Assembly: GCF_001431535.1 (NCBI RefSeq)
Contig: NZ_LDJK01000011.1
Coordinates: 1-50,570, forward strand
Source: Stenotrophomonas chelatiphaga
Lineage (GTDB): Bacteria > Pseudomonadota > Gammaproteobacteria > Xanthomonadales > Xanthomonadaceae
DNA: 50,570 nucleotides
Direction of reading: 5' to 3'
The translations under genes and the position numbers were made by a program. Positions within the stretch are counted from its first letter, which is position 1. Each line of letters begins with the position of its first letter. Under the pieces are notes generated by a model that saw only the letters and a program-made list of their open reading frames with translations, had not been told where the DNA came from and made no database searches. Positions 1-8,526 of this stretch are shown piece by piece.

Positions 1-83
1 GACGTAGGAGGCCGTCTCGTGGCCTGGGAGATGGGTAGAGAGACAGGTCGAGCACGCGGGGCGCGCGCTGAAGACTGCCGGCG

Positions 84-3041
84 CTACAGCACCACTTCCA
101 CCGCGTCCAACTGCTCGATCACCGTCTTCAACGGGGCCGGCCGGCCCAGCAGGTAGCCCTGCACCTGGTCGCAGCCATGCGCGGCCAGCCACTGCAGCTG
201 TCCCGGCGTCTCCACGCCTTCGGCGATGATGGTCAGGCCCATGCTGTGACCCAGCGACAGCAGCGCCCGGCAGATCGAAGCGTTGCGCGGGTTGATCTCC
301 ACATCGGCCACGAAGCTGCGGTCGATCTTCAGGATGTCCAGCGGCAGATGCTGCAGGTAGGACATGCTGGAGAACCCCGTGCCGAAGTCGTCCAGCGACA
401 CGCAGATGCCCTGTTCGTGCAGGCGCTGCATGGTCTGCATCGCCTGGGCCGGCTTGCGCATCAGGCTGCTTTCGGTGAGCTCGACCTGCAACGCACCGCG
501 TGCCAGTCCGAACTCCTCCATCGCGCGGCCGAACTCGCCGACCAGGTCGCTGTTGAAGAACTGCACTGCAGACACGTTCACCGCGATCGGCAGGTCGGCC
601 CAGCCTGCATCCACCAGTTGCCGCTGGGCCTGCGCGGCCGCGCGGATCACCCAGCGCCCCAGCGCCAGGATCAGGCCGGTGTCTTCGCACAGCTGGATGA
701 AATCGCCCGGCGGGATGAAGCTGCCATCGGCCTGCGGCCAGCGCAGCAGCGCCTCGAGCGCGGCCGGCGTGCCATCGCTGGCATGGCAGATCGGCTGGAA
801 ATACAGCTCGAATTCGGCATCGATGGCGTTGTGGATTCGGCCGGCCAGGCGCAACCGCTCGGCCAGGCGTGCGTTGACGCTGGGGTCGAAGCGCGCCAGT
901 ACATCGCCTTCGGCACGCGCACTGTGCGCCGCCTGCGCCGCCATGCCGATCACCTGCGCGGCCAGCAGCCCGTCGCCGGGCGCGTGCACGGCCACGCCGA
1001 TGCTCGGCTCGAACTGGTGCAGCGAATCCTGCCCGCGCACCGGCTCGGACACGATCTGCACCAGTGCATCCAAAGCGTTCTTCGCATCGTGCGCATCGCT
1101 GAAGGCGAACACGAAATCTTCCGCCGGCTGGAACGCCAGCCAGCCGAACCGCGCGCCCAGTCCCCCCAGGCGCGTGGCCATCGCCTGCAGCACGGCATCA
1201 CCGATGTCGCTGCCCAGCGCATCGGAGATCAGCCGCAGGCCCCGCAGCTGGATGAACGCCACCGTGTAGCTGCCGGCACATTCGTCCAGCGCCTCGGCCA
1301 ACGCGCGCGTATTGAGCAGGCCGGTCTGCGGGTGGTGGCTGGCGTGGTAGGCCAGTTCGCGCTCGTAGGCCAGGCGCTCGCTGACATCCTCGGCCAGCAC
1401 CAGGCAGGCCGGATGGCCGTCGAAATCCAGCCGCGACAGATGCGCACGCACCTCGAACACCGTTCCATCCTTGCGCTGGTGCAGCCGGATCTTGGCATCC
1501 TGGGACTCGCCGACGCGGGCTTCGGCGATCGCCCCGCGGATCTCGTCCCAGCCTTCGCGCGGCCGGATATCGAGGATGCTCATCGCCAGGAATTCTTCGC
1601 GTGTGTAGCCGTACTGGCTTATCGCGGCCTGGTTGACCTCCAGGAACTGCAAGGTGTCCGGGTCGAACACCCAGAACGGCGCCGGATTGCGGTCGAACAG
1701 CAGGCGGAACTGGCGCTCGGCCTGGTCCGCCCGCTCGCGCGCCAGGTAGCGCTCGCTGATGTCGGTCATCGCACCGATCATCCGCCGCTGGCGATCACCG
1801 ATCACCACGCGCCGACCGCGCGCGGACACCCAACGGACGTCGCCGCCCGGCAGCACGATGCGGAACACCTCGTCCAGCACGGCATCGCCGGCGAAGGCCC
1901 GGTCGAAGGCCGCCTGCATGCGCACGCCGTCCTCGCGGTGCACACGGTGGAAGAACTCGGACAAGGGCAGCGCATCGACGTCAACGCCGAAAATCTCGCG
2001 TGCCAGCGGCGACCAGTGCAACTGGCAGGCGTCTTCGTCCACGTGCCAGGTGCAGACATGGCCTACCTGATGGGCCAGCAGCAGTTCGGCGTGGCCCGTG
2101 CGCAGTTCTTCGGCCAGCACATGCTGCCGCCGCGCCGCGCGGCCGATGCCCCACACCAGGCCGGCCAGCAGCCCGCAGTACAGCAGGAACATCGCCACCG
2201 AGGCGTACACGTAGGGCCACCATGCGGCCAGCACTTCGCGACGGCCCAGCCCGGCATACACCGCAAGCGGATACTGATGCAGCGTGCTCATCGCCGATAT
2301 GCGCGCGACCCCGTCGACCGGGCTCGTTTCCACGCCCAGCGAACGCACCGCGTCACTGCCCAGCGCCTGTCGGTGGGCCAACGGAAACTGCTGCCCCACC
2401 ACGTTGCCGTCCATCGGAGATCGCGCCAGCACGTGGCCTTCCACATCGCTGATCGACACCACCCCACGCGTACCGATATCCAGCCCGCCGATGATCCGCT
2501 GCAGTTCACTGGTATGCAGGCGCACCAGCAGCCAGCGGTCCTGTTCCAGCTGCAGGGCCAGCGGCAGCACCCAGTTCAGGCCATCGCGTCGCTGCGGCGG
2601 CCCCAGGTACAGGTCACTGCCGCGGCCACGTCGTTGCCCGTCCACCCACAGCGGCAGCTGCAGGTCGCCGACGCCACTGGTCAGCGCGCGGCCGTGCTGG
2701 TCCACCACCACGATGCTGTCCAGTTCGGCATGCCGGTGCAGCACGCCGGCGATGTTCTGGTCCAGCAGGTCCGGTGCCTGTGCGGGCACGCTGCGGAACA
2801 GTTGTGCAGCGTCCGCGCCGACGCCCTGCATCGCCCGTTCCAGGTTGCGCATTTCCAGCCACAGCAGGCGCTGGCTGCCCACCGCCAACGTGCGGCTCTG
2901 GCGCTGGGCAACGTCAAGGCGGCGCTGGAAGTCACTGGCCAGCATCGTCGCCAGCCCGGCGGCGAACAGCAGGCCCAGCAGCATTCCCCCCCACAACAGG
3001 GCCCGCTGCGGCCGAACCAGCATGCGGCTCAGTGCGGCCAT
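84..3041 (-). CDS. Membrane PAS/degenerate-GGDEF/EAL c-di-GMP phosphodiesterase
   Basis: Predicted inner-membrane c-di-GMP phosphodiesterase. An N-terminal membrane segment (ALLWGGMLLGLLFAAGLA) is followed by a periplasmic sensor region with a second membrane segment near its end (VYASVAMFLLYCGLLAGLVW), then two PAS-like domains, a GGDEF-like domain and a C-terminal EAL domain. The EAL domain keeps the catalytic signature EALLRW, the DDFGTGFSS loop, KIDRSFV and AEGVET, so hydrolysis of c-di-GMP is likely. The GGDEF signature is replaced by PAEDF, so cyclase activity is unlikely and this domain may be regulatory. I chose the ATG at 3041; an in-frame ATG at 3200 would add about 53 basic residues that look non-coding, and the ATG at 3023 is also possible. 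It is divergent from the M13 peptidase. Confidence 0.9.
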   Translation of the reverse strand: MAALSRMLVRPQRALLWGGMLLGLLFAAGLATMLASDFQRRLDVAQRQSRTLAVGSQRLLWLEMRNLERAMQGVGADAAQLFRSVPAQAPDLLDQNIAGVLHRHAELDSIVVVDQHGRALTSGVGDLQLPLWVDGQRRGRGSDLYLGPPQRRDGLNWVLPLALQLEQDRWLLVRLHTSELQRIIGGLDIGTRGVVSISDVEGHVLARSPMDGNVVGQQFPLAHRQALGSDAVRSLGVETSPVDGVARISAMSTLHQYPLAVYAGLGRREVLAAWWPYVYASVAMFLLYCGLLAGLVWGIGRAARRQHVLAEELRTGHAELLLAHQVGHVCTWHVDEDACQLHWSPLAREIFGVDVDALPLSEFFHRVHREDGVRMQAAFDRAFAGDAVLDEVFRIVLPGGDVRWVSARGRRVVIGDRQRRMIGAMTDISERYLARERADQAERQFRLLFDRNPAPFWVFDPDTLQFLEVNQAAISQYGYTREEFLAMSILDIRPREGWDEIRGAIAEARVGESQDAKIRLHQRKDGTVFEVRAHLSRLDFDGHPACLVLAEDVSERLAYERELAYHASHHPQTGLLNTRALAEALDECAGSYTVAFIQLRGLRLISDALGSDIGDAVLQAMATRLGGLGARFGWLAFQPAEDFVFAFSDAHDAKNALDALVQIVSEPVRGQDSLHQFEPSIGVAVHAPGDGLLAAQVIGMAAQAAHSARAEGDVLARFDPSVNARLAERLRLAGRIHNAIDAEFELYFQPICHASDGTPAALEALLRWPQADGSFIPPGDFIQLCEDTGLILALGRWVIRAAAQAQRQLVDAGWADLPIAVNVSAVQFFNSDLVGEFGRAMEEFGLARGALQVELTESSLMRKPAQAMQTMQRLHEQGICVSLDDFGTGFSSMSYLQHLPLDILKIDRSFVADVEINPRNASICRALLSLGHSMGLTIIAEGVETPGQLQWLAAHGCDQVQGYLLGRPAPLKTVIEQLDAVEVVL

Positions 3042-3346
3042 CGATGGCAACGTCGGCGGTGGTGGCCAGGTGCTCTCATGCGCGAACGTTTTCCTGTGAT
3101 CCACACCTAAGCGGCCGCGGATCGACTTTCTTGACCGTGCTGTCTTCTCGCCGGCGGTTCCGCGTCGAACGCGCTTCCTCCCGGCCCCCTCGTGCAGCAT
3201 GCATCACGCCGATGACGACAGGAAGAGTGTCCGCCCCTGTTCAGCCACATCCGGCACAGGCGACCCCCGCTTTCGGTACGGTTGCCGTTGCAACCAGCCC
3301 CGCCGGCAGGGATTAGACTGACCGTTTCCCGTCGCCCGAGTACTCC
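3042..3346. other. Intergenic region between divergent genes
   Basis: About 305 bases between the divergent EAL and M13 peptidase genes, which must hold both promoters. I see a perfect 6-bp inverted repeat with a 4-nt loop (GGTTGC/GCAACC, 3280-3295) about 50 bases before the peptidase start. No clear sigma-70 promoter or gene is visible. Confidence 0.4.
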
Positions 3347-5464
3347 ATGCCTACGTTGCGTCGCGCTCCCCTGCTGCTGGCGATCACCGCCAGCCTGTCC
3401 CTTTCCCTGGCGGCCTGTGGCGGCGATGCTCCCCCGGCCACGCCCGAGGCCCCCCCGCAGGCAGAAGCCGCGCAGGCGCCCAAGCCGCAGCTGGGCAGCT
3501 TCGGTTTCGACGCCGACGGCATGGACCGCAGCATCGCCGCCGGTGACAACTTCTTTGATTTCGCCAACGGCAGCTGGGTCAAGAACACCGAAATCCCGGC
3601 CGACCGCTCGCGCTTCGGCAGCTTCAACGTGATCGCCGAAAAGACCCAGGCCGACACCCGCGCCATCCTGGAAGGCGCGGCCAACAACGCACAGGCCAGC
3701 GGCGAAGACAAGCTGATCGGCGATTACTACGCCGCCTTCATGGACGAAGCCGGGATTGAGCAGCGTGGGCTGGCACCGGTGCAGCCGCAGCTGCAGGCGA
3801 TCGACGCGCTGGCCGACAAGGCTGCCCTGGCCCGCGCGCTGGGCGCCGACGTGCGCGCCGACGTGGACCTGCTCAACGCCACCAATTTCTATACCGACCG
3901 CCTGTTCGGCCTGTGGGTATCGGTGGACCTGCTGCAGCCGGCACGCACCGCGCCCTACCTGGTGCAGGGTGGCCTGGGCCTGCCCGACCGTGACTTCTAC
4001 CTGGGCGATGGCCGCATGGCCGAGCTGCGCAGGCAGTACCAGGAATACATCGGCCAGGTGCTGACGCTGGCCGGCGTTGCCGATGCCGGCGCCAAGGCGC
4101 AGCGCATCGTCGCGCTTGAAACCAAGATCGCCAAGGCGCACGCCACCCAGGAAGAAACCAACGACGTGGCCAAGGGCGCCAACCCGTGGACGCGCGACGA
4201 CTTCAGCGCCAAGGCACCCGGCATGGACTGGGCGGCCTTCCTGGAGGCCTCGGGACTGTCGCAGCAGCAGGACTTCATCGTCTGGCAGCCCAAGGCCGTC
4301 GCCGGCCTGTCGCGGCTGGTCGCCACCGAGCCGCTGGACGCCTGGAAGGACTACCTGACCTTCCACGCCCTCGACCGCGCCGCGCCGTACCTGCCGAAGA
4401 AGTTCGCCGATGCGCGCTTCGCCTTCCACGGCACCACGCTGAGCGGCACCCCGCAGCAGAGTGATCGCTGGAAGCGCGCGGTGGACGATGCCAACCATGC
4501 CATCGGCGAGGCCATCGGCAAGCGTTACGTGGAAAAGCACTTCGATGCCAGGACAAAGGAGCGCGCCGACGAGATGGCGAAGAACATCATCGCCGCGTTC
4601 GGCAAGCGCATCGATGCGCTGGACTGGATGTCGCCGCAGACCAAGGCCAGCGCCAAGGCCAAGGTCGCCGGGCTGAAGGTCGGCATGGGTTACCCGGACA
4701 GCTGGCGCGACTACAGCGGCCTGGAGATCAAGCGCGACGACCCGCTGGGCAATGCACAACGCGCCGAACAGTTCGAATACCAGCGCAACCTGGCCAAGCT
4801 GGGCAAGGCGCCGGACCATGGTGAGTGGGCGATGCTGCCGCAGACCATCAATGCGATGAACGTGCCGCTGGAAAACCGCCTGGTGTTCCCGGCCGCCATC
4901 CTGCAGCCGCCGTTCTTCGACGGTGCGGCCGACGATGCGGTGAACTACGGTGCCATCGGCGCGGTGATCGGCCATGAGATCAGCCACGGCTTCGACAACG
5001 CCGGCGCCCTGTTCGATGACACCGGCCGCCTGCACAACTGGTGGACGCCGCAGGACCTGGAGAAGTTCAACGCGGCCGGTGACGCGCTGGCAGCGCAGTT
5101 CAGCAGCTACGAGCCGTTCCCCGGCGTGCACGTCAATGGACGCCTGTCGCTGGGCGAGAACATCGCCGACGTGGCCGGCCTCGGCACCGCCTACGATGCC
5201 TACCAGCTGTCGCTGCAGGGCAAGCCCGGCCAGACGCTGGAAGGCTTCACGCCGGACCAGCGCTTCTTCCTCGGCTTTGCGCAGGCGTGGCGCAGCAAGA
5301 GCCGCGAGCAGGCACTGCGCAATTCGCTGCTGACCGACGTGCACGCACCCGGCCAGTTCCGTGCGCTGACCGTGCGCAACCTCGATGCGTGGTACCCGGC
5401 CTTCGAGGTCAAGGAAGGCCAGAAGCTGTACCTGGCACCGGAAAAACGCGTCAAGGTCTGGTAA
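3347..5464 (+). CDS. M13 family zinc metallopeptidase (PepO/neprilysin-like) lipoprotein
   Basis: Neprilysin-type zinc endopeptidase of 705 residues, the normal length for bacterial M13 enzymes. The N-terminus is a lipoprotein signal peptide ending in a lipobox-like LAACGG (Cys at about 25), so the enzyme is probably anchored to a membrane facing the periplasm. The M13 N-terminal domain opens with SIAAGDNFFDFANGSW. The zinc site is intact: HEISH at residues 543-547 gives two His ligands and the catalytic Glu, and ENIAD at 604-608 gives the third ligand. NAMNVPLENRLVFPAAILQP is the usual substrate-binding stretch. It presumably cleaves small peptides; substrates cannot be read from sequence. 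It is convergent with the DUF2236 gene, with a palindrome at the junction. Confidence 0.95.
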   Translation: MPTLRRAPLLLAITASLSLSLAACGGDAPPATPEAPPQAEAAQAPKPQLGSFGFDADGMDRSIAAGDNFFDFANGSWVKNTEIPADRSRFGSFNVIAEKTQADTRAILEGAANNAQASGEDKLIGDYYAAFMDEAGIEQRGLAPVQPQLQAIDALADKAALARALGADVRADVDLLNATNFYTDRLFGLWVSVDLLQPARTAPYLVQGGLGLPDRDFYLGDGRMAELRRQYQEYIGQVLTLAGVADAGAKAQRIVALETKIAKAHATQEETNDVAKGANPWTRDDFSAKAPGMDWAAFLEASGLSQQQDFIVWQPKAVAGLSRLVATEPLDAWKDYLTFHALDRAAPYLPKKFADARFAFHGTTLSGTPQQSDRWKRAVDDANHAIGEAIGKRYVEKHFDARTKERADEMAKNIIAAFGKRIDALDWMSPQTKASAKAKVAGLKVGMGYPDSWRDYSGLEIKRDDPLGNAQRAEQFEYQRNLAKLGKAPDHGEWAMLPQTINAMNVPLENRLVFPAAILQPPFFDGAADDAVNYGAIGAVIGHEISHGFDNAGALFDDTGRLHNWWTPQDLEKFNAAGDALAAQFSSYEPFPGVHVNGRLSLGENIADVAGLGTAYDAYQLSLQGKPGQTLEGFTPDQRFFLGFAQAWRSKSREQALRNSLLTDVHAPGQFRALTVRNLDAWYPAFEVKEGQKLYLAPEKRVKVW

Positions 5465-5481
5465 CACGCGGGCGCAGGTCG

Positions 5482-5502
5482 GTGACGACTGTCAGTCGTC
5501 AC
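5482..5502. repeat. SMAG-like palindrome at a convergent gene junction
   Basis: Perfect inverted repeat with 9-bp arms GTGACGACT and AGTCGTCAC and a 3-nt loop, in the same class as the other palindromes in the window but without an obvious GTAG head. It lies between the convergent peptidase and DUF2236 genes, and the TGA stop of the latter lies inside it, so its last codons come from the repeat. It could act as a bidirectional terminator or mRNA-end stabiliser, but there is no U-tract. Confidence 0.75.
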
Positions 5503-6409
5503 TGCCCTGCGGCCATGCTTTCAACACCCCCACCCCAACCCCCATCCGCGCACACGCGCGGCTGGCCAGGCCATCCGGCAGCGCACGCCGGAACAGCGGC
5601 GCTGCGCCCTGCAGCAGCCGCATCGACGCGCGTGCCTGCAGCCGTTGCCGCGTGCCCTGCTCCAGCATCTCCCCTGCCCACGGCGGCAGCAGTGCCGCCG
5701 CCGCGCCCAGGAACACGTCGCGCGACACGCCCGGCACCGGTACCGGCAGCCGCACCGACTGCAGGACCTGCAGCACCTCGCGGGCCCGCCCGTCCAGCCG
5801 CAGCTGTGGCTGCTGCCGGGCAAACCACGCATCCACTTCCGCCTCGCTGCGTGGCACGCCGGTGGCACCCAGCGCCTCGGCCACGCGCCGGTATTCATCG
5901 TAGTAACGGTCGGCCAGCGGCCCGGGCACCGCACGCCCGTAACGGCGGAAACCCTGCAGGAACCCGTAGGCCTCGGTCACGTGCACCCACGTCAGCAGCT
6001 CCGGATCATCCGCCGCATAGGCCACCCCATCCACGCTGCCGCGCACGCTGGCATGGATGCGCCGCACCCGCGCCACCAGCTTTTCCACCTCGGCCGCAGG
6101 CGCATAGGTGGTGCCGGCCACGAAGGCGGTGGTGCGGCGCAGCCGGCCGACCAGGTCCTCGCGGAAGTTGGAATGGTCATACACCCCGGCCAGCGCACGC
6201 GGATGCAGCAGCTGCAGCATCAACGCACACAGCCCGCCGGCCAGCATCGATGGCAGTTCCGCATGCACCCGCCAGGTCATGCTGTCCGGTCCGAACCAGC
6301 CGGGATCGCCGGCCGGGTGGTCATAGTCGATGCCACTCTGGCCGCGCGGAAAGGCGTCCAGCACCCAGCGCCGGATCGGAGCGGTCAGCGGATTCAACGG
6401 TGAAGGCAT
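5492..6409 (-). CDS. DUF2236 / MpaB family oxygenase-like protein
   Basis: Protein of 305 residues of the DUF2236 (ER-bound oxygenase MpaB/rubber oxygenase Lcp-like) family. Visible family features are GWFGPDSMTWRVHAELPSML, a conserved His in LLHPRALAGVYDHS, RRTTAFVAGTTYA, and the WVHVTEAYGFLQGF segment; conserved His in this family ligate a b-type haem. Members are uncharacterised oxidoreductases or oxygenases, so the substrate is unknown. I chose the ATG giving MPSPLNPL at 6409; the open frame extends to 6469. The C-terminus ends inside a SMAG-like palindrome, which supplies the last residues and stop. Confidence 0.8.
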   Translation of the reverse strand: MPSPLNPLTAPIRRWVLDAFPRGQSGIDYDHPAGDPGWFGPDSMTWRVHAELPSMLAGGLCALMLQLLHPRALAGVYDHSNFREDLVGRLRRTTAFVAGTTYAPAAEVEKLVARVRRIHASVRGSVDGVAYAADDPELLTWVHVTEAYGFLQGFRRYGRAVPGPLADRYYDEYRRVAEALGATGVPRSEAEVDAWFARQQPQLRLDGRAREVLQVLQSVRLPVPVPGVSRDVFLGAAAALLPPWAGEMLEQGTRQRLQARASMRLLQGAAPLFRRALPDGLASRACARMGVGVGVLKAWPQGSDD

Positions 6410-6726
6410 GCGGCGGACCTGGATTCTGGATTGGCGCAGATTGCGCGTTTCCGGCCCATTGTGGGTCATCGGCGATGACCGGGCACCTCACTTGCATCAC
6501 CGCGATCACGGATGTGCGGCCGCAGCACGATTCACACTGCGACATCTTGTCGCAGGGCGTCCAGCGGATGCTGCGTCGCATCACACGATTCCACCGCCGG
6601 CGTATTCATCCCGGGCGCACACGCGGTCTTCGCACCGCCCTTATTGCGCCGCCCGCTGGAAGTGCTAGAACTGAATCCGCCTCACCGGTCCAACGCATCG
6701 CCGCACGTTCCAACAGGGAGCCCGCC
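6410..6726. other. Intergenic region with a perfect inverted repeat
   Basis: About 317 bases between the divergent DUF2236 and membrane-protein genes. It contains a perfect 8-bp inverted repeat with a 3-nt loop at 6537-6555 (CTGCGACA-TCT-TGTCGCAG), about 170 bases before the next start. This could be an operator or a decayed REP-type element. No gene is seen. Confidence 0.45.
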
Positions 6727-7341
6727 ATGATTGCTTTGTTCAAAGGTCTAGGATTGTTGTTGCGCGACAACGAGCTGTACCACAGCCCGTTCGAAAAACA
6801 GGTGGCCCATTGGCGCGGCATGAGCGAGCAGCAGATCCGCGACGAGGTGGCTGTACTGGCGCAGGCGAAGTGCCAATGGCTGATGGCGTCCATCGTCGGC
6901 TGGCAGGCCGCCTCGCTGCTGATCCTGGGGCTGATCGCCAACTACCTGTGGCGCGACGACTTCCATATCACCTTCACCCGTGTGGTGATCATCATCGGTT
7001 CGTGGGTTTCCATCCTGTTCGTGATCTGGTTCATGGCCAACATGTTCGACCAGCAGGCCGGCTTCGAACGCTGGATGAAAGCCTTCAACAGCCGCGCGCG
7101 CATCACCTCCAGTGCCGACAGCGTGGAATGCGTGGCCGATGCGCTGGGCATGGCCGAACACTATCCGGAAGTGCTGGATTACAAGCAGGCCGTCACCGAA
7201 AAGCGCGAACTGCGCCACGAAGACATCCGCATCATGACCGAGATCGGGCGCATGCGGCAGCACAGCGAGCTGGTCGGCCGCCTCAACCATGTCGGCGAAA
7301 CCAGCAGTCACCGCGACCTCACCCTGCAGCCCGCCTTCTGA
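6727..7341 (+). CDS. Two-helix membrane protein of unknown function
   Basis: Protein of 204 residues not assigned to a named family. It has a short cytoplasmic N-terminus, two adjacent membrane helices (about 55-75, WQAASLLILGLIANYLW, and 85-107, VVIIIGSWVSILFVIWFMA) and a long charged C-terminal half with repeated Glu/Arg/His. The open frame runs far upstream, but ATG 6727 is preceded by AGGGAG at suitable spacing and starts a sensible sequence (MIALFKGLG), so the upstream part is not coding. Codon use matches the chromosomal neighbours. Confidence 0.75.
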   Translation: MIALFKGLGLLLRDNELYHSPFEKQVAHWRGMSEQQIRDEVAVLAQAKCQWLMASIVGWQAASLLILGLIANYLWRDDFHITFTRVVIIIGSWVSILFVIWFMANMFDQQAGFERWMKAFNSRARITSSADSVECVADALGMAEHYPEVLDYKQAVTEKRELRHEDIRIMTEIGRMRQHSELVGRLNHVGETSSHRDLTLQPAF

Positions 7342-7380
7342 CCAGGAACGGGACGGATCCCCTCCGTCCCTTCCTCACGG

Positions 7381-7722
7381 TTACTGGCAGGGCGCGGTGG
7401 TGCTGTTGCTGACGCAGGTCTTGAAGCCGGTGGGCAGGCCTGCGCGCTTCTGGGTGTGGCCGGCACGGATGTCGAACGCCTGCAGCAGGCCGCGTTCGCA
7501 GTGGTGCTGGCCGTCGCAGGTCTCCTTGAAGACCTGGTAATAGCAGCGCCCGCTGGCACTGCGCACGCATTCGAACGACGCACTTTCCGCATGCACCGAG
7601 GTGCGGCTGAACAGCTGGTCGATGCCCTGTTCGCTGATGCGGGTGATCGAGGTGCTGGTGACCTTGTCCTGGCAACCGAACAACGACAGCAGGCAGCTGA
7701 GCACGGTGGTGAGATAACGCAT
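7381..7722 (-). CDS. Small Cys-rich putative lipoprotein
   Basis: Protein of 113 residues with a short signal sequence ending SLFGC, a plausible lipobox with Cys 17. The mature part has six further Cys (in FECVRS, RCYY, ETCDG, HHCERG, KTCVS, APCQ), which suggests disulphides in the periplasm or outer membrane. No recognised domain. It lies 34 bases downstream of the LytTR regulator gene on the same strand and could be co-transcribed with it, although it may be independent. Confidence 0.65.
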   Translation of the reverse strand: MRYLTTVLSCLLSLFGCQDKVTSTSITRISEQGIDQLFSRTSVHAESASFECVRSASGRCYYQVFKETCDGQHHCERGLLQAFDIRAGHTQKRAGLPTGFKTCVSNSTTAPCQ

Positions 7723-7755
7723 GGCACGGTCCTTCCTGGTTGGCCCGGCGCGGTG

Positions 7756-8526
7756 TTACATGCCGCGGAACAGGCTCATGAACGGTTGACTGACGGAGAG
7801 CGTTTCAGGCCGGTCGCGCAGGCGCAGTACGCCGCGTCCGGTGTCATCGCGGCTGACCGCCGCCACGGCCTTCATGTTGACGATGGTGGAGCGATGAACC
7901 TGCCGGAACTGGCGCGCATCCAGTGCCTCCAGCAGCTCGCGCAACGGCGTGCGCAACAGGCTTTCGCCGGCCGCAGTCACCACCGTGGTGTACTTGTTGT
8001 CCGCGCGGAAATACACCACGTCTTCGAGCATGATCAGCACGGTATCGCGTCCATTGCTTGCGGTGATCCAGGCCAGCGGCGGGGTGTCGGCACGCGGTTG
8101 CCCGGTGCCCAGTCGCTGCAGCAGGCGCTCCAGCACCGCATCGTCGTTGCGCGCCGCCGGCAGGCGCGCCAGCAGGCGCTCGCGCGTGGCCAGCAGGCGC
8201 TCGTCGCTGACCGGCTTCAGCAGGTAGTCCATGGCACCCTGTTCGAAGGCATCGATGGCGTACTGGTCGTAGGCAGTGACGAACACCACCTGGGTGCGTG
8301 GGCTCAGCTCGCCCAGCGCGCGTGCCACCTGGATGCCGCTGATGCCGGGCATGCGGATGTCCAGGAAGGCGATGTCCGGTTGTTTCTCGGCCAGCTGCTC
8401 CAGCGCGCTGGCGCCGTCCTCGCACTCGGCCACGATGCGCAGCTCCGGCCACAGCCGGCGCAGCTGCTCCACCAACGCGCTGCGCAGCAGCTCTTCGTCT
8501 TCGGCGATCAACGCATCAAGCGGCAT
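7756..8526 (-). CDS. LytTR-family response regulator
   Basis: Response regulator of 256 residues. The receiver domain (about 1-125) has the acidic pair in AEDEELL, the phospho-acceptor Asp in DIAFLDIRMPGISG, the Thr/Lys positions in VFVTAYDQYAI and YLLKPV. The C-terminal LytTR DNA-binding domain is recognised by VVYFRADNKYTTV, LLRTPLRELLEAL and the RQVHRSTIVNMKAV core. It overlaps the sensor kinase gene by 11 bases and lies downstream of it, so the two form a translationally coupled pair of the AlgZ/AlgR or LytS/LytR type. Genes controlled cannot be inferred from this window. Confidence 0.92.
   Translation of the reverse strand: MPLDALIAEDEELLRSALVEQLRRLWPELRIVAECEDGASALEQLAEKQPDIAFLDIRMPGISGIQVARALGELSPRTQVVFVTAYDQYAIDAFEQGAMDYLLKPVSDERLLATRERLLARLPAARNDDAVLERLLQRLGTGQPRADTPPLAWITASNGRDTVLIMLEDVVYFRADNKYTTVVTAAGESLLRTPLRELLEALDARQFRQVHRSTIVNMKAVAAVSRDDTGRGVLRLRDRPETLSVSQPFMSLFRGM

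Noticed and set aside
177..3110. Long plus-strand open frame (977 codons) opposite the PAS/EAL gene
   Set aside because: It is the antisense shadow of a high-GC gene; the product is His/Arg/Gln-rich with no domain, while the minus strand encodes a clear EAL protein.
3107..5467. Minus-strand open frame of 786 codons opposite the M13 peptidase
   Set aside because: Shadow of a gene with intact HExxH and ExxxD motifs; the antisense product has no recognisable family.
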